A DNA stretch of 64,000 bases from Shewanella fidelis ATCC BAA-318 (GTDB taxonomy: Bacteria; Pseudomonadota; Gammaproteobacteria; Enterobacterales; Shewanellaceae): the NCBI RefSeq assembly GCF_000518605.1, contig NZ_JADX01000022.1, positions 46,315 through 110,314 on the forward strand, read 5' to 3'. Shown piece after piece: positions 17,931 through 26,485 of this stretch (position 1 is the stretch's first letter; each line of letters opens with the position of its first letter). The position numbers were made by a program, and so were the translations under genes. Below the pieces are notes generated by a model, which did not search any database, was not told where the DNA came from, and worked only from the letters and a program-made list of their open reading frames with translations.

Positions 17931-18257
17931 AGTGTTAACGATACCCGTAGCGATAGACCATGGGCATACCGAATAGAGCTCAAGTGCCAAGTTGCTCGCT
18001 GTCTCCTGTGCTTTTGTAATCTTTTTTGTTTCTGCTGCTTGAGCTTCCAATGCCTTTGCTTTAAGTATTGTCGCTTCAATTGTTCATCACTTTAGTATTC
18101 CATACCGACTTTTAAAGACGCTTTCAGAATTTAAAATGTTCATTATTTGATGCAACCTTAATCTCAGAGCTTTAACTTTACATAAGAACTGTTGTGCAAT
18201 TTGTATTTGTTTCGAACAATAAAGCTTCTCTGAAAAAGAACATTAATGATGTTCTCG

Positions 18258-18458
18258 TTAGGCTATGTCGAATTCTTGTAGTTCTTGCTTTAGCTGTCTT
18301 TGTTCCATATGCCATTCTATTCCACGCCTAGTCGCGCACCTTTTTATCGCTTGTTTACTTGGGGATTTTGCTTTTTGTCTATGAGGAGACAGAGCTTGAT
18401 AGTTTGTTCGAATGCTTTGGTTCTTTGAACTGTTTTTATTCGTTTGCGGGCTCGGCAT
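18258..18458 (-). CDS. Small hypothetical protein, PA3496-like in pattern
   Basis: A 66-residue minus-strand frame starts with ATG preceded by AAGGAAG at 6-base spacing, a convincing ribosome site. The N-terminal third is polar and Ser/Asn-rich; the rest (KQAIKRCATRRGIEWHMEQR then QLKQELQEFD) is a charged helix resembling the R-R-x-I-E-x3-E-x-R-x-L-x2-EL pattern of short PA3496-type proteins. That assignment is tentative. A plus-strand frame overlapping it lacks a ribosome site. Confidence 0.5.
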   Translation of the reverse strand: MPSPQTNKNSSKNQSIRTNYQALSPHRQKAKSPSKQAIKRCATRRGIEWHMEQRQLKQELQEFDIA

Positions 18459-19926
18459 GGTAACTTCCTTTTTTAGCCTAAGATGGTTGTTTAGTGATTA
18501 TCGCCTGCTGCTAAGTGGCATCTCCTATAACAGGGGACTAAGGTTATTTTCTTCACATGAACCTCAATCTTTAAAGGCAATGTTGATAAAGCTTTTGTTT
18601 AAAGTGTTTAAATAAAAGACCCCATAAGCAGCCGAGGGTTAGGACAGAACGACTTATGGGGGAAGCATTAACTTCTTTTGGTCTAATGGTTAGTTACTAT
18701 TCACTTCAGACCCACTTGCGAATGAAACACAAGTACAACTAAGGTGTGCCTTTTATTATCAAATAGAGCCGAACTGAATAGTAAGTTCGGCCCTCAGGCT
18801 CATACCCAAACTAGCGGTTAAGAAGGCGGGGGATCAAGCTTTCTTCGGTTAAGAAAAATTAAAAATTTATTAAGGATTCTAATTTCGTAGCTAGCCGATT
18901 TTATATAGAGCGGGCTTAGTGTTTTTTTGGACAGTAGGTGATAAAGCAGGAGCTAGAGTAAAATTAAAATGTTTAATTGCCTTGATGTCTGCTTAATCGG
19001 TTAAAGCTGAAATGATATGGTTGTTACAACGGGCTTTTTTAGAAGGTTTCATTTGGCTTTAATAATGTTTAAGCGCCTATTTTAAGCATTTTTATCATCT
19101 CGTTAATAAGCTATTTATCGGCTTAGCTTCACAGGTTAACTTAGATTTTCCAGATGCTAGCCAGCCTTGCATCGTTCTAGTCAAAATAAACTCGTCATAA
19201 AAGTGAGTTGGCTAGGGAATAGGATTATTAGTTTGATAGTTTAAAATGAGAAGGATAAGTCTCAGCTATTTTGTGTTTTTCTATTTCCTTTCTTTCGCAC
19301 GATTGGCTATTTTTCTGTGCCTTAAATCAGTGTTCATATTCCTGTAAAGGAGATTGTTTCAGGATGACAATTTCCAAACTGCTTGAATGTATTCAGTCAG
19401 TTTTTAGCACTTTTTTACGAGAAGTTAATGGGCAGAAAAAGGATTGGGTTAGTCAGCTTTAGCTGCTTGACGTACTACATCTTTTGAATTTTGGCTGCTT
19501 AAATTTGCTAGAAGTTAAAAATGCCGCCGTTTTATTGTCAGCACTGCCTTACTTTTATAATGATGGCTTACAAAGCCTTATCTAGTCTCTGTTTGCACAA
19601 TCTTGCTATGAGTTGTTGCCTGTTTTTCAGTCATGCCTTTGTGATTTTTTGTGGTTCAAAAATCATAAAATGAAGATTTTTATATCTAAAAAGATCTTTT
19701 TATATCGCCCTATCTTATTGTTTTTAAATGCTTATACATTTTTTATATCTAATCGCTTCTGATGGATTTTTTAGTGTGCTGTAGCGCAGATTTTTACTGT
19801 TTTTTATGTGGAAAATAGCCCTTGCTCAGTTGTTTAGCTCAATCGGTGAACGGTTAGTTTTAAAAAAGTGTGCTGTTAAAAGCCCACAAAAAACAGTGAA
19901 AAAATAAATAAAATAAGTAGGAGTGA
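18459..19926. other. Gene-poor 1.5-kb region upstream of sirA
   Basis: No convincing gene longer than about 40 codons was found. It contains a hairpin at 18620-18661 (CCCCATAAG/CTTATGGGG with a 24-base loop) and another at 18768-18791 (GCCGAACT/AGTTCGGC). A possible 32-codon frame starts with ATG at 19364, about 11 bases after GGAG; I cannot support it further. The last 250 bases are very T-rich and hold three copies of TTTTTATATC. I saw no clear FNR (TTGAT-N4-ATCAA) or CRP palindrome. The length and AT richness suggest a large control region for sirA, decayed genes, or both. Confidence 0.5.
19677..19749 (+). promoter_or_regulatory. Three direct repeats TTTTTATATC upstream of sirA
   Basis: The decamer occurs at 19677-19686, 19697-19706 and 19740-19749, starting 20 and 43 bases apart, that is on about the same DNA face. 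The array lies roughly 180-250 bases before the sirA start. Repeated AT-rich direct half-sites are the kind of target used by ToxR/OmpR-type winged-helix proteins, two of which are encoded in this window; that link is inference. Confidence 0.35.
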
Positions 19927-21960
19927 ATGATGAGACGGTGGAAACACAAGGTAGCATTAAGCGTGCTGTTTTGTTTTGGTGCCATTGCCAATGCGAACGC
20001 TGCTGGAAAATATGACAGCATCCCTCAGATGGGTAAAACCGCTAAAGGGGTTATTGCTAATTACGACGGTATGCAGCAGGTCAATGGTGTGAAAACACTG
20101 CAAGACTATATCGTTCAAGAAGAAGAGTTATTCGACTATCTTTTTGAAAACCACCCTGTATTTAAGTACCACGAAGCGGGTAACTTGATTGGTGATTACC
20201 ATATCAGTGACCGTGGTGAAGAGTATTTAGATACTGGCCACAGCCCTAACTATAGTGAGCGCGTAGGTACACCACGTGCGGTTCAGTATCGTTTAGGTGC
20301 TAAATCAATTCTAGATTATCCAAACAACTTCGTTGGTCCTGAAAAGTGTGCTGAATGTCATGCGACTCAATATGAGAAATGGCAGCGTTCGCGTCACGCT
20401 AAAACAATTCGTTTCCCAGGTGAACACCCTGAAGTGGATAACGATATTGAAAAGACCATGTATAACACTAAAGACACTTCAATCTTGCCTGACGGTATTA
20501 CGCCAGACATGATCTATGCAACCGTTGGTACACCTCGTACTAAATACGGTTTCATTGATGCGTGGCTAGTACGTGGTACTTACCATATCAGAGACGGTTT
20601 ATTACGTGACGGTACCGGTAAAATGGTAGCGGGTGCTAACCAGTTCTCTCGTGGTTGGGCTGAGTGGCTAACCCCAGAAATGTCTAAGAAAATTAATGAT
20701 GTAATCCCTGAATTCCCAACAACCTTAGCAGGCTTTGGTGGTTCTGGTTCGCACCAGCAAGGTATGAGTTCATACGGTGCTAAGTACGAAAAAGAGATGT
20801 TGTTCCAACCAGCAAGTTCTTACTGTGAAGTTTGTCATACGTTCAAGTTTGACTTCCAAAACAAGCAAGAGTTCTTTGATGCATTAGGCGATCCTAAGAA
20901 GCTACAAGAGCACACCATTTCTCGTGGTATTGCTTGTGAAGAGTGTCATGGCGCGGGTGGTCACTTAGATGGCGGTACTGGCGGTATGCAGTCTAACTGT
21001 GAACGTTGTCACCAACGCTTCCAGTACGACCCTACACTTGCTGACACGCCTCAAGCACAAGAGAAGCGTGAATACGCATTCGGTGTGAAGATGAAGTCTC
21101 TATGTCCATCATGTGGTACTGAAGGTTCTCAGATGTATAACTCTGAGCACTACGAGAAGGGCATGCGTTGTACTACATGTCACGATCCACATGAAGTAAC
21201 AGATGGCGACTGGATGTCTGGTTTCACCACTCCAAAGCTTAAGAAAGACTGTAAAGACTGTCACGAAGCACAAACTTTGATTGCTGAGAACTCTGATACT
21301 CACAGTAACCAAACTTGTCAAAGCTGTCACATGCCTAACATGGGTAGCTGTGAAAACTTCAAGGCACTGCAGTTCCCTGACCAAGCTGGTTTCGACGCAG
21401 TACGTAAGTCTCATATGTGGAAGATCCAAGTTGACCCAACTATGAAGACCCTAAACCCACCAGAAGGTGAGCCACGTATCCAAGGTCCTAAGGCTGGTAA
21501 AGGCTGGACAGTTGCTAAGAACGAAGAAGGTCGTAACTACTTAGACTTAATGTGGTCTTGTGCTCGTACCTCTATCTCTGACCACGACGTGGTTGAGAAC
21601 AAAGGTTGTCACAGCCAATTCCAGTCTGAGCTTGAAAAAGGCCTACATTACGAAGACCAGTTAGAGATCTACGGTGAAGTAATGAAGATGCAAACACCAG
21701 TTAAAGAAGTGTTCTCGAAAGTTGAACAAGCTCTTGTACGCATCGACCAACTATTAGAAGTAACTAAGCTGTCTACTGAAGACAAGACTCAGGTTCTGAT
21801 GTTGGCTGAGAAAGCGGCAGAAACTGTTGAACTAATCAAGAAAGACGGTTCTTGGGGTGTGCATGGCTTCCGTTATAGCCAGAAGCGTCTAGATGCAGCG
21901 CTAACTTATGTTACGCAAGCACAAAACATTCTAGATGGAACAGGTTACGCAGCTAAGTAA
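19927..21960 (+). CDS. sirA: SirA/MccA octaheme c-type cytochrome, dissimilatory sulfite reductase
   Basis: The protein has 677 residues with a signal peptide ending near ANANA|AGK. It has seven CXXCH haem sites (Cys at about residues 141, 300, 337, 358, 415, 442 and 464) and one CX15CH site (Cys 545 to Cys 561, His 562), the signature of the SirA/MccA family. These periplasmic enzymes reduce sulfite to sulfide with six electrons. In the Wolinella enzyme a Cu(I) held by two Cys lies next to the active-site haem; non-haem Cys here are CPSC (393, 396) and MGSC (475), the candidate ligands. AGGAG lies just before tandem ATGs. Codon use is strongly biased, suggesting high expression. Confidence 0.95.
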   Translation: MMRRWKHKVALSVLFCFGAIANANAAGKYDSIPQMGKTAKGVIANYDGMQQVNGVKTLQDYIVQEEELFDYLFENHPVFKYHEAGNLIGDYHISDRGEEYLDTGHSPNYSERVGTPRAVQYRLGAKSILDYPNNFVGPEKCAECHATQYEKWQRSRHAKTIRFPGEHPEVDNDIEKTMYNTKDTSILPDGITPDMIYATVGTPRTKYGFIDAWLVRGTYHIRDGLLRDGTGKMVAGANQFSRGWAEWLTPEMSKKINDVIPEFPTTLAGFGGSGSHQQGMSSYGAKYEKEMLFQPASSYCEVCHTFKFDFQNKQEFFDALGDPKKLQEHTISRGIACEECHGAGGHLDGGTGGMQSNCERCHQRFQYDPTLADTPQAQEKREYAFGVKMKSLCPSCGTEGSQMYNSEHYEKGMRCTTCHDPHEVTDGDWMSGFTTPKLKKDCKDCHEAQTLIAENSDTHSNQTCQSCHMPNMGSCENFKALQFPDQAGFDAVRKSHMWKIQVDPTMKTLNPPEGEPRIQGPKAGKGWTVAKNEEGRNYLDLMWSCARTSISDHDVVENKGCHSQFQSELEKGLHYEDQLEIYGEVMKMQTPVKEVFSKVEQALVRIDQLLEVTKLSTEDKTQVLMLAEKAAETVELIKKDGSWGVHGFRYSQKRLDAALTYVTQAQNILDGTGYAAK

Positions 21961-21979
21961 GCCGCATAACTAGTTAACC

Positions 21980-22016
21980 GCCTCGGCATGAATTGCTAAG
22001 CAATGATTGCCGAGGC
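21980..22016 (+). other. Intercistronic hairpin after sirA
   Basis: GCCTCGGCA pairs with TGCCGAGGC, and inside the loop ATTGC pairs with GCAAT. There is no T tract, and the next gene starts 14 bases later in the same direction. The structure probably stabilises the sirA end of the transcript or trims readthrough. Confidence 0.55.
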
Positions 22017-22030
22017 AATTAGAGAGAAAA

Positions 22031-22462
22031 ATGATGAAAAAAGCACTGGGTCAAATTCTGCTAAGTCTTACGTTAATTGCAAGTTCAGCTAGCTGTCTAG
22101 CTGGCGGTGGTTCTGAGATGGCACCTGCTCATCGCTATGAGCACCAGCTCAACACTATCAGCATGATGGAAGCTGAATCCTTAGTTGGCAAGGAAGGGGT
22201 TTATTTCTTTGATGTGAATACGCTGGAACTGTGGGCAGAAGGGTTCATTCCAGGTGCAATTTACTTCAACGTTAAAGATTGGAAAAAGTTACTGCCAGCT
22301 AAGAAAGATGCAGTAATGGTGTTTTATTGTGCTAACCGCTTGTGCAATGCCAGCGAAATTGCTGCACATGAAGCATTAAAGATGGGCTACACCAACGTAT
22401 TACAAATGCCTGATGGTATTTACGGTTGGCGTTTGTCTAATCGAGTTACAGAAAAACCGTAA
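22031..22462 (+). CDS. Periplasmic rhodanese-like domain protein of the sir cluster
   Basis: The protein has about 143 residues: a signal peptide (LIASSASCLAGG region) and a single rhodanese domain at about 45-135. Rhodanese landmarks are YFFDVN, a GFIPGAIYFN block (the family's G(H/A)IPGA motif) and an active-site loop beginning FYCANRLCNAS, with Cys at the catalytic position. The loop differs from the usual CxxGxR form, and a second Cys lies within it. Sulfur handling around sulfite reduction, or Cys/haem redox, are both possible roles. The ATG at 22031 follows an AGAGAG stretch; an earlier in-frame TTG has no support. Confidence 0.8.
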   Translation: MMKKALGQILLSLTLIASSASCLAGGGSEMAPAHRYEHQLNTISMMEAESLVGKEGVYFFDVNTLELWAEGFIPGAIYFNVKDWKKLLPAKKDAVMVFYCANRLCNASEIAAHEALKMGYTNVLQMPDGIYGWRLSNRVTEKP

Positions 22463-22521
22463 CAGCAGGATGTTGGGTCAAAACGTATTACGTACTGAAT
22501 TGATTTAAAGAGATAACTATT

Positions 22522-23307
22522 ATGAAAACATTTACAAAAACTACCCTAGCTGTTGTCACAGGCTTCACCCTGTTTATGTCTGCCAATTCAATGGCCGCGA
22601 CCGAACTTAACTCTGATGTTCAAAAAGAGTCATACAGTATCGGTGCTTCTTTAGGTAAGTACATTTCAAGCCAAATTTATAGCCAAACTGAGCTAGGCGC
22701 TGAAGTGGACGTAGACCTTGTCATTGAAGGTGTGGTGGACGCACTTAAAAACAACCCACAGTTTTCAGATGAAGAGATCCTCACCTATTTAAATCAGCGC
22801 GCGGAGCAGCTAAACACAGCTCGCGAAGCTGCTGAGGCGAAAATTGCCTTAGAAAACCTTACAGCTGGTAATAAGTACCTTGCAGAAAACGAGAAAAAAG
22901 ATGGCGTTATGGTCACGGATTCTGGATTGCAATATGAAGTGATCAGTGAAGGTGAAGGCCGTAAGCCAAACCCTGAAGATGTGGTTACCGTGCATTACAA
23001 AGGTTTCTTAATTGACGGTACTGAGTTTGATGATTCTTACAAGCGCAACGAACCAAACCGTTTTGCACTTATGAGTGTGATTGAAGGTTGGCAACAAGGG
23101 ATCCCATTAATGAATGAGGGGTCAACTTATAAGTTTGCTATTCCAGCAGCACTTGCCTATGGCGACAAGCAAGTTGGCATTATTCCACCAAGCTCAACGT
23201 TAGTGTTTGAGGTTGAGTTGGTGAAAGTCGAAGCCCCAGGCGAGAACTCACATGGTATGGGTCTTAGCGGTATGGGTATGGGCGGCATGATGGGTGGCGG
23301 TCATTAG
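22522..23307 (+). CDS. FKBP-type peptidyl-prolyl isomerase (MccB-like)
   Basis: This 261-residue exported protein has a signal peptide (ANSMA|AT), an FKBP_N dimerisation region at about 25-120 (SYSIGASLGKYI) and a C-terminal FKBP domain at about 130-235 (VTVHYKGFLIDGTEFDDSY, ESTLVFEVELV-like end). Sulfite reductase clusters of the mcc/sir type carry such an isomerase, thought to help fold the periplasmic cytochrome. The last 20 residues are unusual: a Gly/Met/His run with MGMGGMM and a terminal His, which looks like a soft-metal binding tail. Given the copper site expected in SirA, a role in copper handling is possible but inferred. Confidence 0.88.
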   Translation: MKTFTKTTLAVVTGFTLFMSANSMAATELNSDVQKESYSIGASLGKYISSQIYSQTELGAEVDVDLVIEGVVDALKNNPQFSDEEILTYLNQRAEQLNTAREAAEAKIALENLTAGNKYLAENEKKDGVMVTDSGLQYEVISEGEGRKPNPEDVVTVHYKGFLIDGTEFDDSYKRNEPNRFALMSVIEGWQQGIPLMNEGSTYKFAIPAALAYGDKQVGIIPPSSTLVFEVELVKVEAPGENSHGMGLSGMGMGGMMGGGH

Positions 23308-23360
23308 TCACTTAGCCCAGACATTGTAGTTTGAATTAGTTTCGCTTGTAGAGAGTCACT

Positions 23361-24074
23361 ATGAATAGTTTAGCTATCGGCATCGCTGTTACTTTGTGTG
23401 CAGTTATCACCCTTATTTGGCGTCATCATCACTCTAGTCAAAAACATGGTGCAACCCTGATAGCTCAGCCTTTTGCTGATGGATTAAATGAGCACTCTGT
23501 CAGCATAAAGGTGCCTATGGCACTGTCTGTAGTGCTCTTTACAGCGACACTAACTCTCTATGCACAATTAGGTCACTTCAATAGTTGGGACAAGGGAGTG
23601 GTCGACACCAATATTGATTATCTGATCACCGCAGAAATCAATAGAAATGCCAAGCTCGTTAGTGAGCAACCTAGCAATGAAATTGCATTGTTAAATCTGG
23701 CTCAAGCCTACGTGGACGGCGGCTTGTACAGCGATTCGGTGGCAACGCTTGATGATTTGTTAGCCCTTTCTGGCGACAGCGCAAGCGTACTTGGTATGAA
23801 AGCTAATGCCATGTACTACCGCGATCAAAGACAGATGAGTTTAGATATCGATTTAGTCATCGCCAGAGCACTTGCGCTGGATGAATATGAACCACAATCG
23901 CGTCTACTTCTGGCCACCCACGCTTATTTAAACGCCGAGTATGACAAAGCCATCGAGCAATGGCTGAAGCTACTTGAAAGCAAGAGCCCAAGCGTAAACC
24001 GTGCTGCAATTAATAATGCAATTTATAGAGCCGAGCAAAAATTAGCTAATCGTTCAGTGGCTGCATCTGAGTAA
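23361..24074 (+). CDS. CcmI/NrfG-like TPR protein, cytochrome c maturation
   Basis: This 237-residue membrane protein has two N-terminal transmembrane helices (about 1-19 and 50-68) separated by a cytoplasmic His-rich loop. A periplasmic TPR-like region follows at about 90-225 (NEIALLNLAQAYVDGGLYSD, SRLLLATHAYLNAEYDKAIE). This is the layout of CcmI/CycH/NrfG, which present apocytochromes to the haem lyase. In this cluster it probably presents SirA, which needs ligation of an atypical CX15CH site. No CcmF or CcsA-type lyase gene lies in the window. It is 53 bases after the isomerase gene and probably cotranscribed. Confidence 0.8.
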   Translation: MNSLAIGIAVTLCAVITLIWRHHHSSQKHGATLIAQPFADGLNEHSVSIKVPMALSVVLFTATLTLYAQLGHFNSWDKGVVDTNIDYLITAEINRNAKLVSEQPSNEIALLNLAQAYVDGGLYSDSVATLDDLLALSGDSASVLGMKANAMYYRDQRQMSLDIDLVIARALALDEYEPQSRLLLATHAYLNAEYDKAIEQWLKLLESKSPSVNRAAINNAIYRAEQKLANRSVAASE

Positions 24075-24136
24075 AGTCACGTAAAACCTAAAAAGTATAA
24101 ATATGTCAGCCAAATAGCTGACAGCTGGAGGATGCT

Positions 24137-24847
24137 GTGAGTGAAAATATAGAGAGACGGAGGTTCCTTAAGTGCTTAGGAGCCAGCTCTTTGATAATAG
24201 CGCCCCTAGGGTGCAGTTCCGTCAAAGAGGGTGAGTCAGATGCAAACAAGCCCCATTATGCGATGGTGTTTGATCAAAATAAATGTACTGGCTGCGGCGA
24301 GTGTAAAGAGGCATGTAATCTAGCTAACAACTTACCAGCGGGTAAGTCGAGACTGCTGATGGAGCAGCACTCAGGTGGGTTAGAAGGTCAGCCTTGTCCA
24401 CACTGCGGTAAAACCACTGAGTGTGGTTGTGAGCGTAAGTTTGTCCGTGTCTCATGTCAGCAATGTAAAAATGCTCCTTGTGTTACTGTTTGCCCAACAG
24501 GCGCAGCGCACAGAGATGAGAAAACAGGCATTGTTACTATGGACGCAGCTAAGTGTGCAGGTTGTAAATACTGTATCGCCGCTTGCCCGTATGACGCACG
24601 TTTTATCAATAAAGAAACCGATGTCGCTGACAACTGTGACTTCTGCTTAAACAGCAAACTTGCCATTGGCGAACTGCCTGCTTGTGTACAGAAGTGCCGT
24701 TATGATGCACTGATTTTTGGTGATATTAACGACCCGACATCCTATATCAGTAAGCTGCTACGAGTAAAAGATTCTGTGCGTATTAAGCCAGGGTTTGGTA
24801 CTGAGCCAAGCTTACGTTACATACCTATTGTTAAGCTAGGAGTATAG
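24137..24847 (+). CDS. sirC: SirC, NrfC-like iron-sulfur subunit of the sulfite-respiration quinol dehydrogenase
   Basis: The 236-residue protein begins with a Tat signal (RRRFLK at about residues 7-12) and then LGC, a possible lipobox. Four ferredoxin-type clusters can be assembled from CTGCGECKEAC, CQQCKNAPCVTVC, CAGCKYCIAAC and CDFC...CVQKC. An insertion with four extra Cys (CPHCGKTTECGC) precedes the second motif. It should pass electrons from the membrane quinol dehydrogenase SirD to SirA. The GTG start has GGAGG just upstream. SirD follows after two bases. Confidence 0.9.
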   Translation: MSENIERRRFLKCLGASSLIIAPLGCSSVKEGESDANKPHYAMVFDQNKCTGCGECKEACNLANNLPAGKSRLLMEQHSGGLEGQPCPHCGKTTECGCERKFVRVSCQQCKNAPCVTVCPTGAAHRDEKTGIVTMDAAKCAGCKYCIAACPYDARFINKETDVADNCDFCLNSKLAIGELPACVQKCRYDALIFGDINDPTSYISKLLRVKDSVRIKPGFGTEPSLRYIPIVKLGV

Positions 24848-24849
24848 AT

Positions 24850-25797
24850 ATGGACGGCAATATTGAATTTACAATGGGTCTGTCTGAGGGGCTTGCTTGG
24901 CCTTGGCCAATTGCTGTGTACTTGTTTTTTGCGGGTATTTCCGGTGGTGCGCTAGCCACTGCGTTATTCTTGCGATTCTACAAGAAGCAAACAACCAATA
25001 CGCCATTTTATAAGGCTGCAGCATTAATCTCATTTGTGACGATTAGCTTAGGTATGTTGTGTCTGGTTTTAGACTTAACTAACCCACTATTCTTCTGGCG
25101 AATTCTGGTTTACTACAACCTAAATTCAGTGATGTCGATTGGTGTTATCGCGCTATCGGTTTATATCCCGTTAGTGGCACTAATCTGTCTATACGCTTTT
25201 GAAGAAGAGATCCGCGAAATACCAGCACTAAAAGTATTAGTGCCAGTCGTTGAAAAGCTACAAGGTATTCGTCGTCCAGTTGAAATTGCTGTGCTTGTAC
25301 TGGCTTTAGCTGTATGTGCTTACACAGGTTTCCTGATCTCGGCATTGGTGCGTTTCCCTATCATCAATACCTCTGTTTTACCGGCGCTATTTATTGCTTC
25401 TGGTATTTCAGCAGGTGCAGCAGCGGCCAAAATGGTTGCAGTATCGATGTTTAAAGAAGATCTACATAGCCAAGATATGAAGATCCTGCACGGTGCTGAA
25501 TGGCCAATTATGATTGCTGAAATGCTATTCATCTTCATGATTGTTAGCTCACTAATGACAGGCAATGCCGGTGCACAAAGTGCATTCGAAGCTTTCCATA
25601 CTGGAGAGTGGGCTGCAGTGTTCTGGTTTGGTGTTGTGGGTCTAGGTTTTGGTGGCCCGCTACTACTTAACTTTGCTACAGGTAAAACCTTCAGCCACAG
25701 TGCTAAAGCGTTTTATCTATCAGGCCTGTGTGCCGTGGCAGGCATGATGTGCTTGCGTATGTTTATCCTATACGCTGGCCAAATCTTTGCAATTTAA
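24850..25797 (+). CDS. sirD: SirD, NrfD/PsrC-family membrane quinol dehydrogenase
   Basis: This 315-residue integral membrane protein has about eight to nine helices. The first helix carries the family's small-residue pattern (YLFFAGISGGALATALFLR), and a later helix has IASGISAGAAAAKM, as in NrfD/PsrC proteins that oxidise menaquinol. With SirC it forms the quinol-oxidising module feeding SirA across the membrane. The start is two bases after the sirC stop, indicating translational coupling. Confidence 0.9.
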   Translation: MDGNIEFTMGLSEGLAWPWPIAVYLFFAGISGGALATALFLRFYKKQTTNTPFYKAAALISFVTISLGMLCLVLDLTNPLFFWRILVYYNLNSVMSIGVIALSVYIPLVALICLYAFEEEIREIPALKVLVPVVEKLQGIRRPVEIAVLVLALAVCAYTGFLISALVRFPIINTSVLPALFIASGISAGAAAAKMVAVSMFKEDLHSQDMKILHGAEWPIMIAEMLFIFMIVSSLMTGNAGAQSAFEAFHTGEWAAVFWFGVVGLGFGGPLLLNFATGKTFSHSAKAFYLSGLCAVAGMMCLRMFILYAGQIFAI

Positions 25798-25897
25798 CTC
25801 TCCGGTTATATTGGCAAAGTTAGCAAGATATTCGCTCCTGATACACCGCCCCTGCAAGGTTTGTGTTAGGAGTTGAATTCTCTGCTAAACAACTAAG

Positions 25898-25934
25898 CTC
25901 ACGCCTTGCCAGAATAATTTGGCAAGGCAGTGAG
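25898..25934 (+). other. Intercistronic hairpin between sirD and the nosL-like gene
   Basis: CCTTGCCA (25904-25911) pairs perfectly with TGGCAAGG (25920-25927), extended by CTCAC/GTGAG. No T tract follows, so it may mark RNA processing or partial attenuation between the electron-transfer genes and the maturation genes. Confidence 0.5.
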
Positions 25935-25970
25935 TGCCTCATTACTCGTATTCTTCCAATTGGGTTCGCT

Positions 25971-26459
25971 ATGAAAAAATTATTACTCACCTTGTTATTC
26001 ATTCCATTTTTATACGCTTGTGGTCAAGGTGATGCAGCAACGCAGTCAACCGAAGCGCAACCTATTCACGACCATGATCGCTGTCATTTGTGTGGCATGA
26101 TGATCACTAAATATCCGGGACCAAAAGGTCAGTTGGGATTAAAGGGCGAAACCATAGTGCCAAAATTCTGTTCGACCCGAGATATGTTTAATTTTGCCCT
26201 GCAGCCAGAGAACAAGCGTCAGATCACGCATTTGAAGGTGCATGATATGTCGGTTACAGATTGGGAACATCCAAGTGATAACAGCTTTATTGATGCAACC
26301 GACGCTTGGTATGTTTACGGTACGAGCAAGAAGGCGGTGATGGGACCTGCAGTTGCGTCATTTTCAACTGAAGCAGCAGCGACTCAGTTTGCCAATGACT
26401 TTGGTGGCGCAGTGTTGACTTATGATCAAATCACCATTGAGCTACTCGCTGGCGAGTAA
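25971..26459 (+). CDS. NosL-family copper-binding lipoprotein
   Basis: The 162-residue protein begins with a lipoprotein signal (LLFIPFLYAC, Cys about residue 18). The NosL signature follows at about 35-50 (HDRCHLCGMMITKYPG), then KFCSTRDMF. NosL binds Cu(I) and supplies it to nitrous oxide reductase; in sulfite reductase clusters a NosL homolog is expected to serve the haem-copper site. No nosZ is present in the window, so this is taken as a sulfite-system copper chaperone. The ATG at 25971 is selected because it begins a clean lipoprotein signal; the frame extends upstream without support. Confidence 0.85.
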   Translation: MKKLLLTLLFIPFLYACGQGDAATQSTEAQPIHDHDRCHLCGMMITKYPGPKGQLGLKGETIVPKFCSTRDMFNFALQPENKRQITHLKVHDMSVTDWEHPSDNSFIDATDAWYVYGTSKKAVMGPAVASFSTEAAATQFANDFGGAVLTYDQITIELLAGE

Positions 26460-26485
26460 TGTCATCTAAATAGCGATAAACGCTT

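Noticed and set aside
18412..18615. 67-codon plus-strand frame with a hydrophobic start
   Set aside because: It overlaps the minus-strand small gene that has a clear ribosome site; its own start has none.
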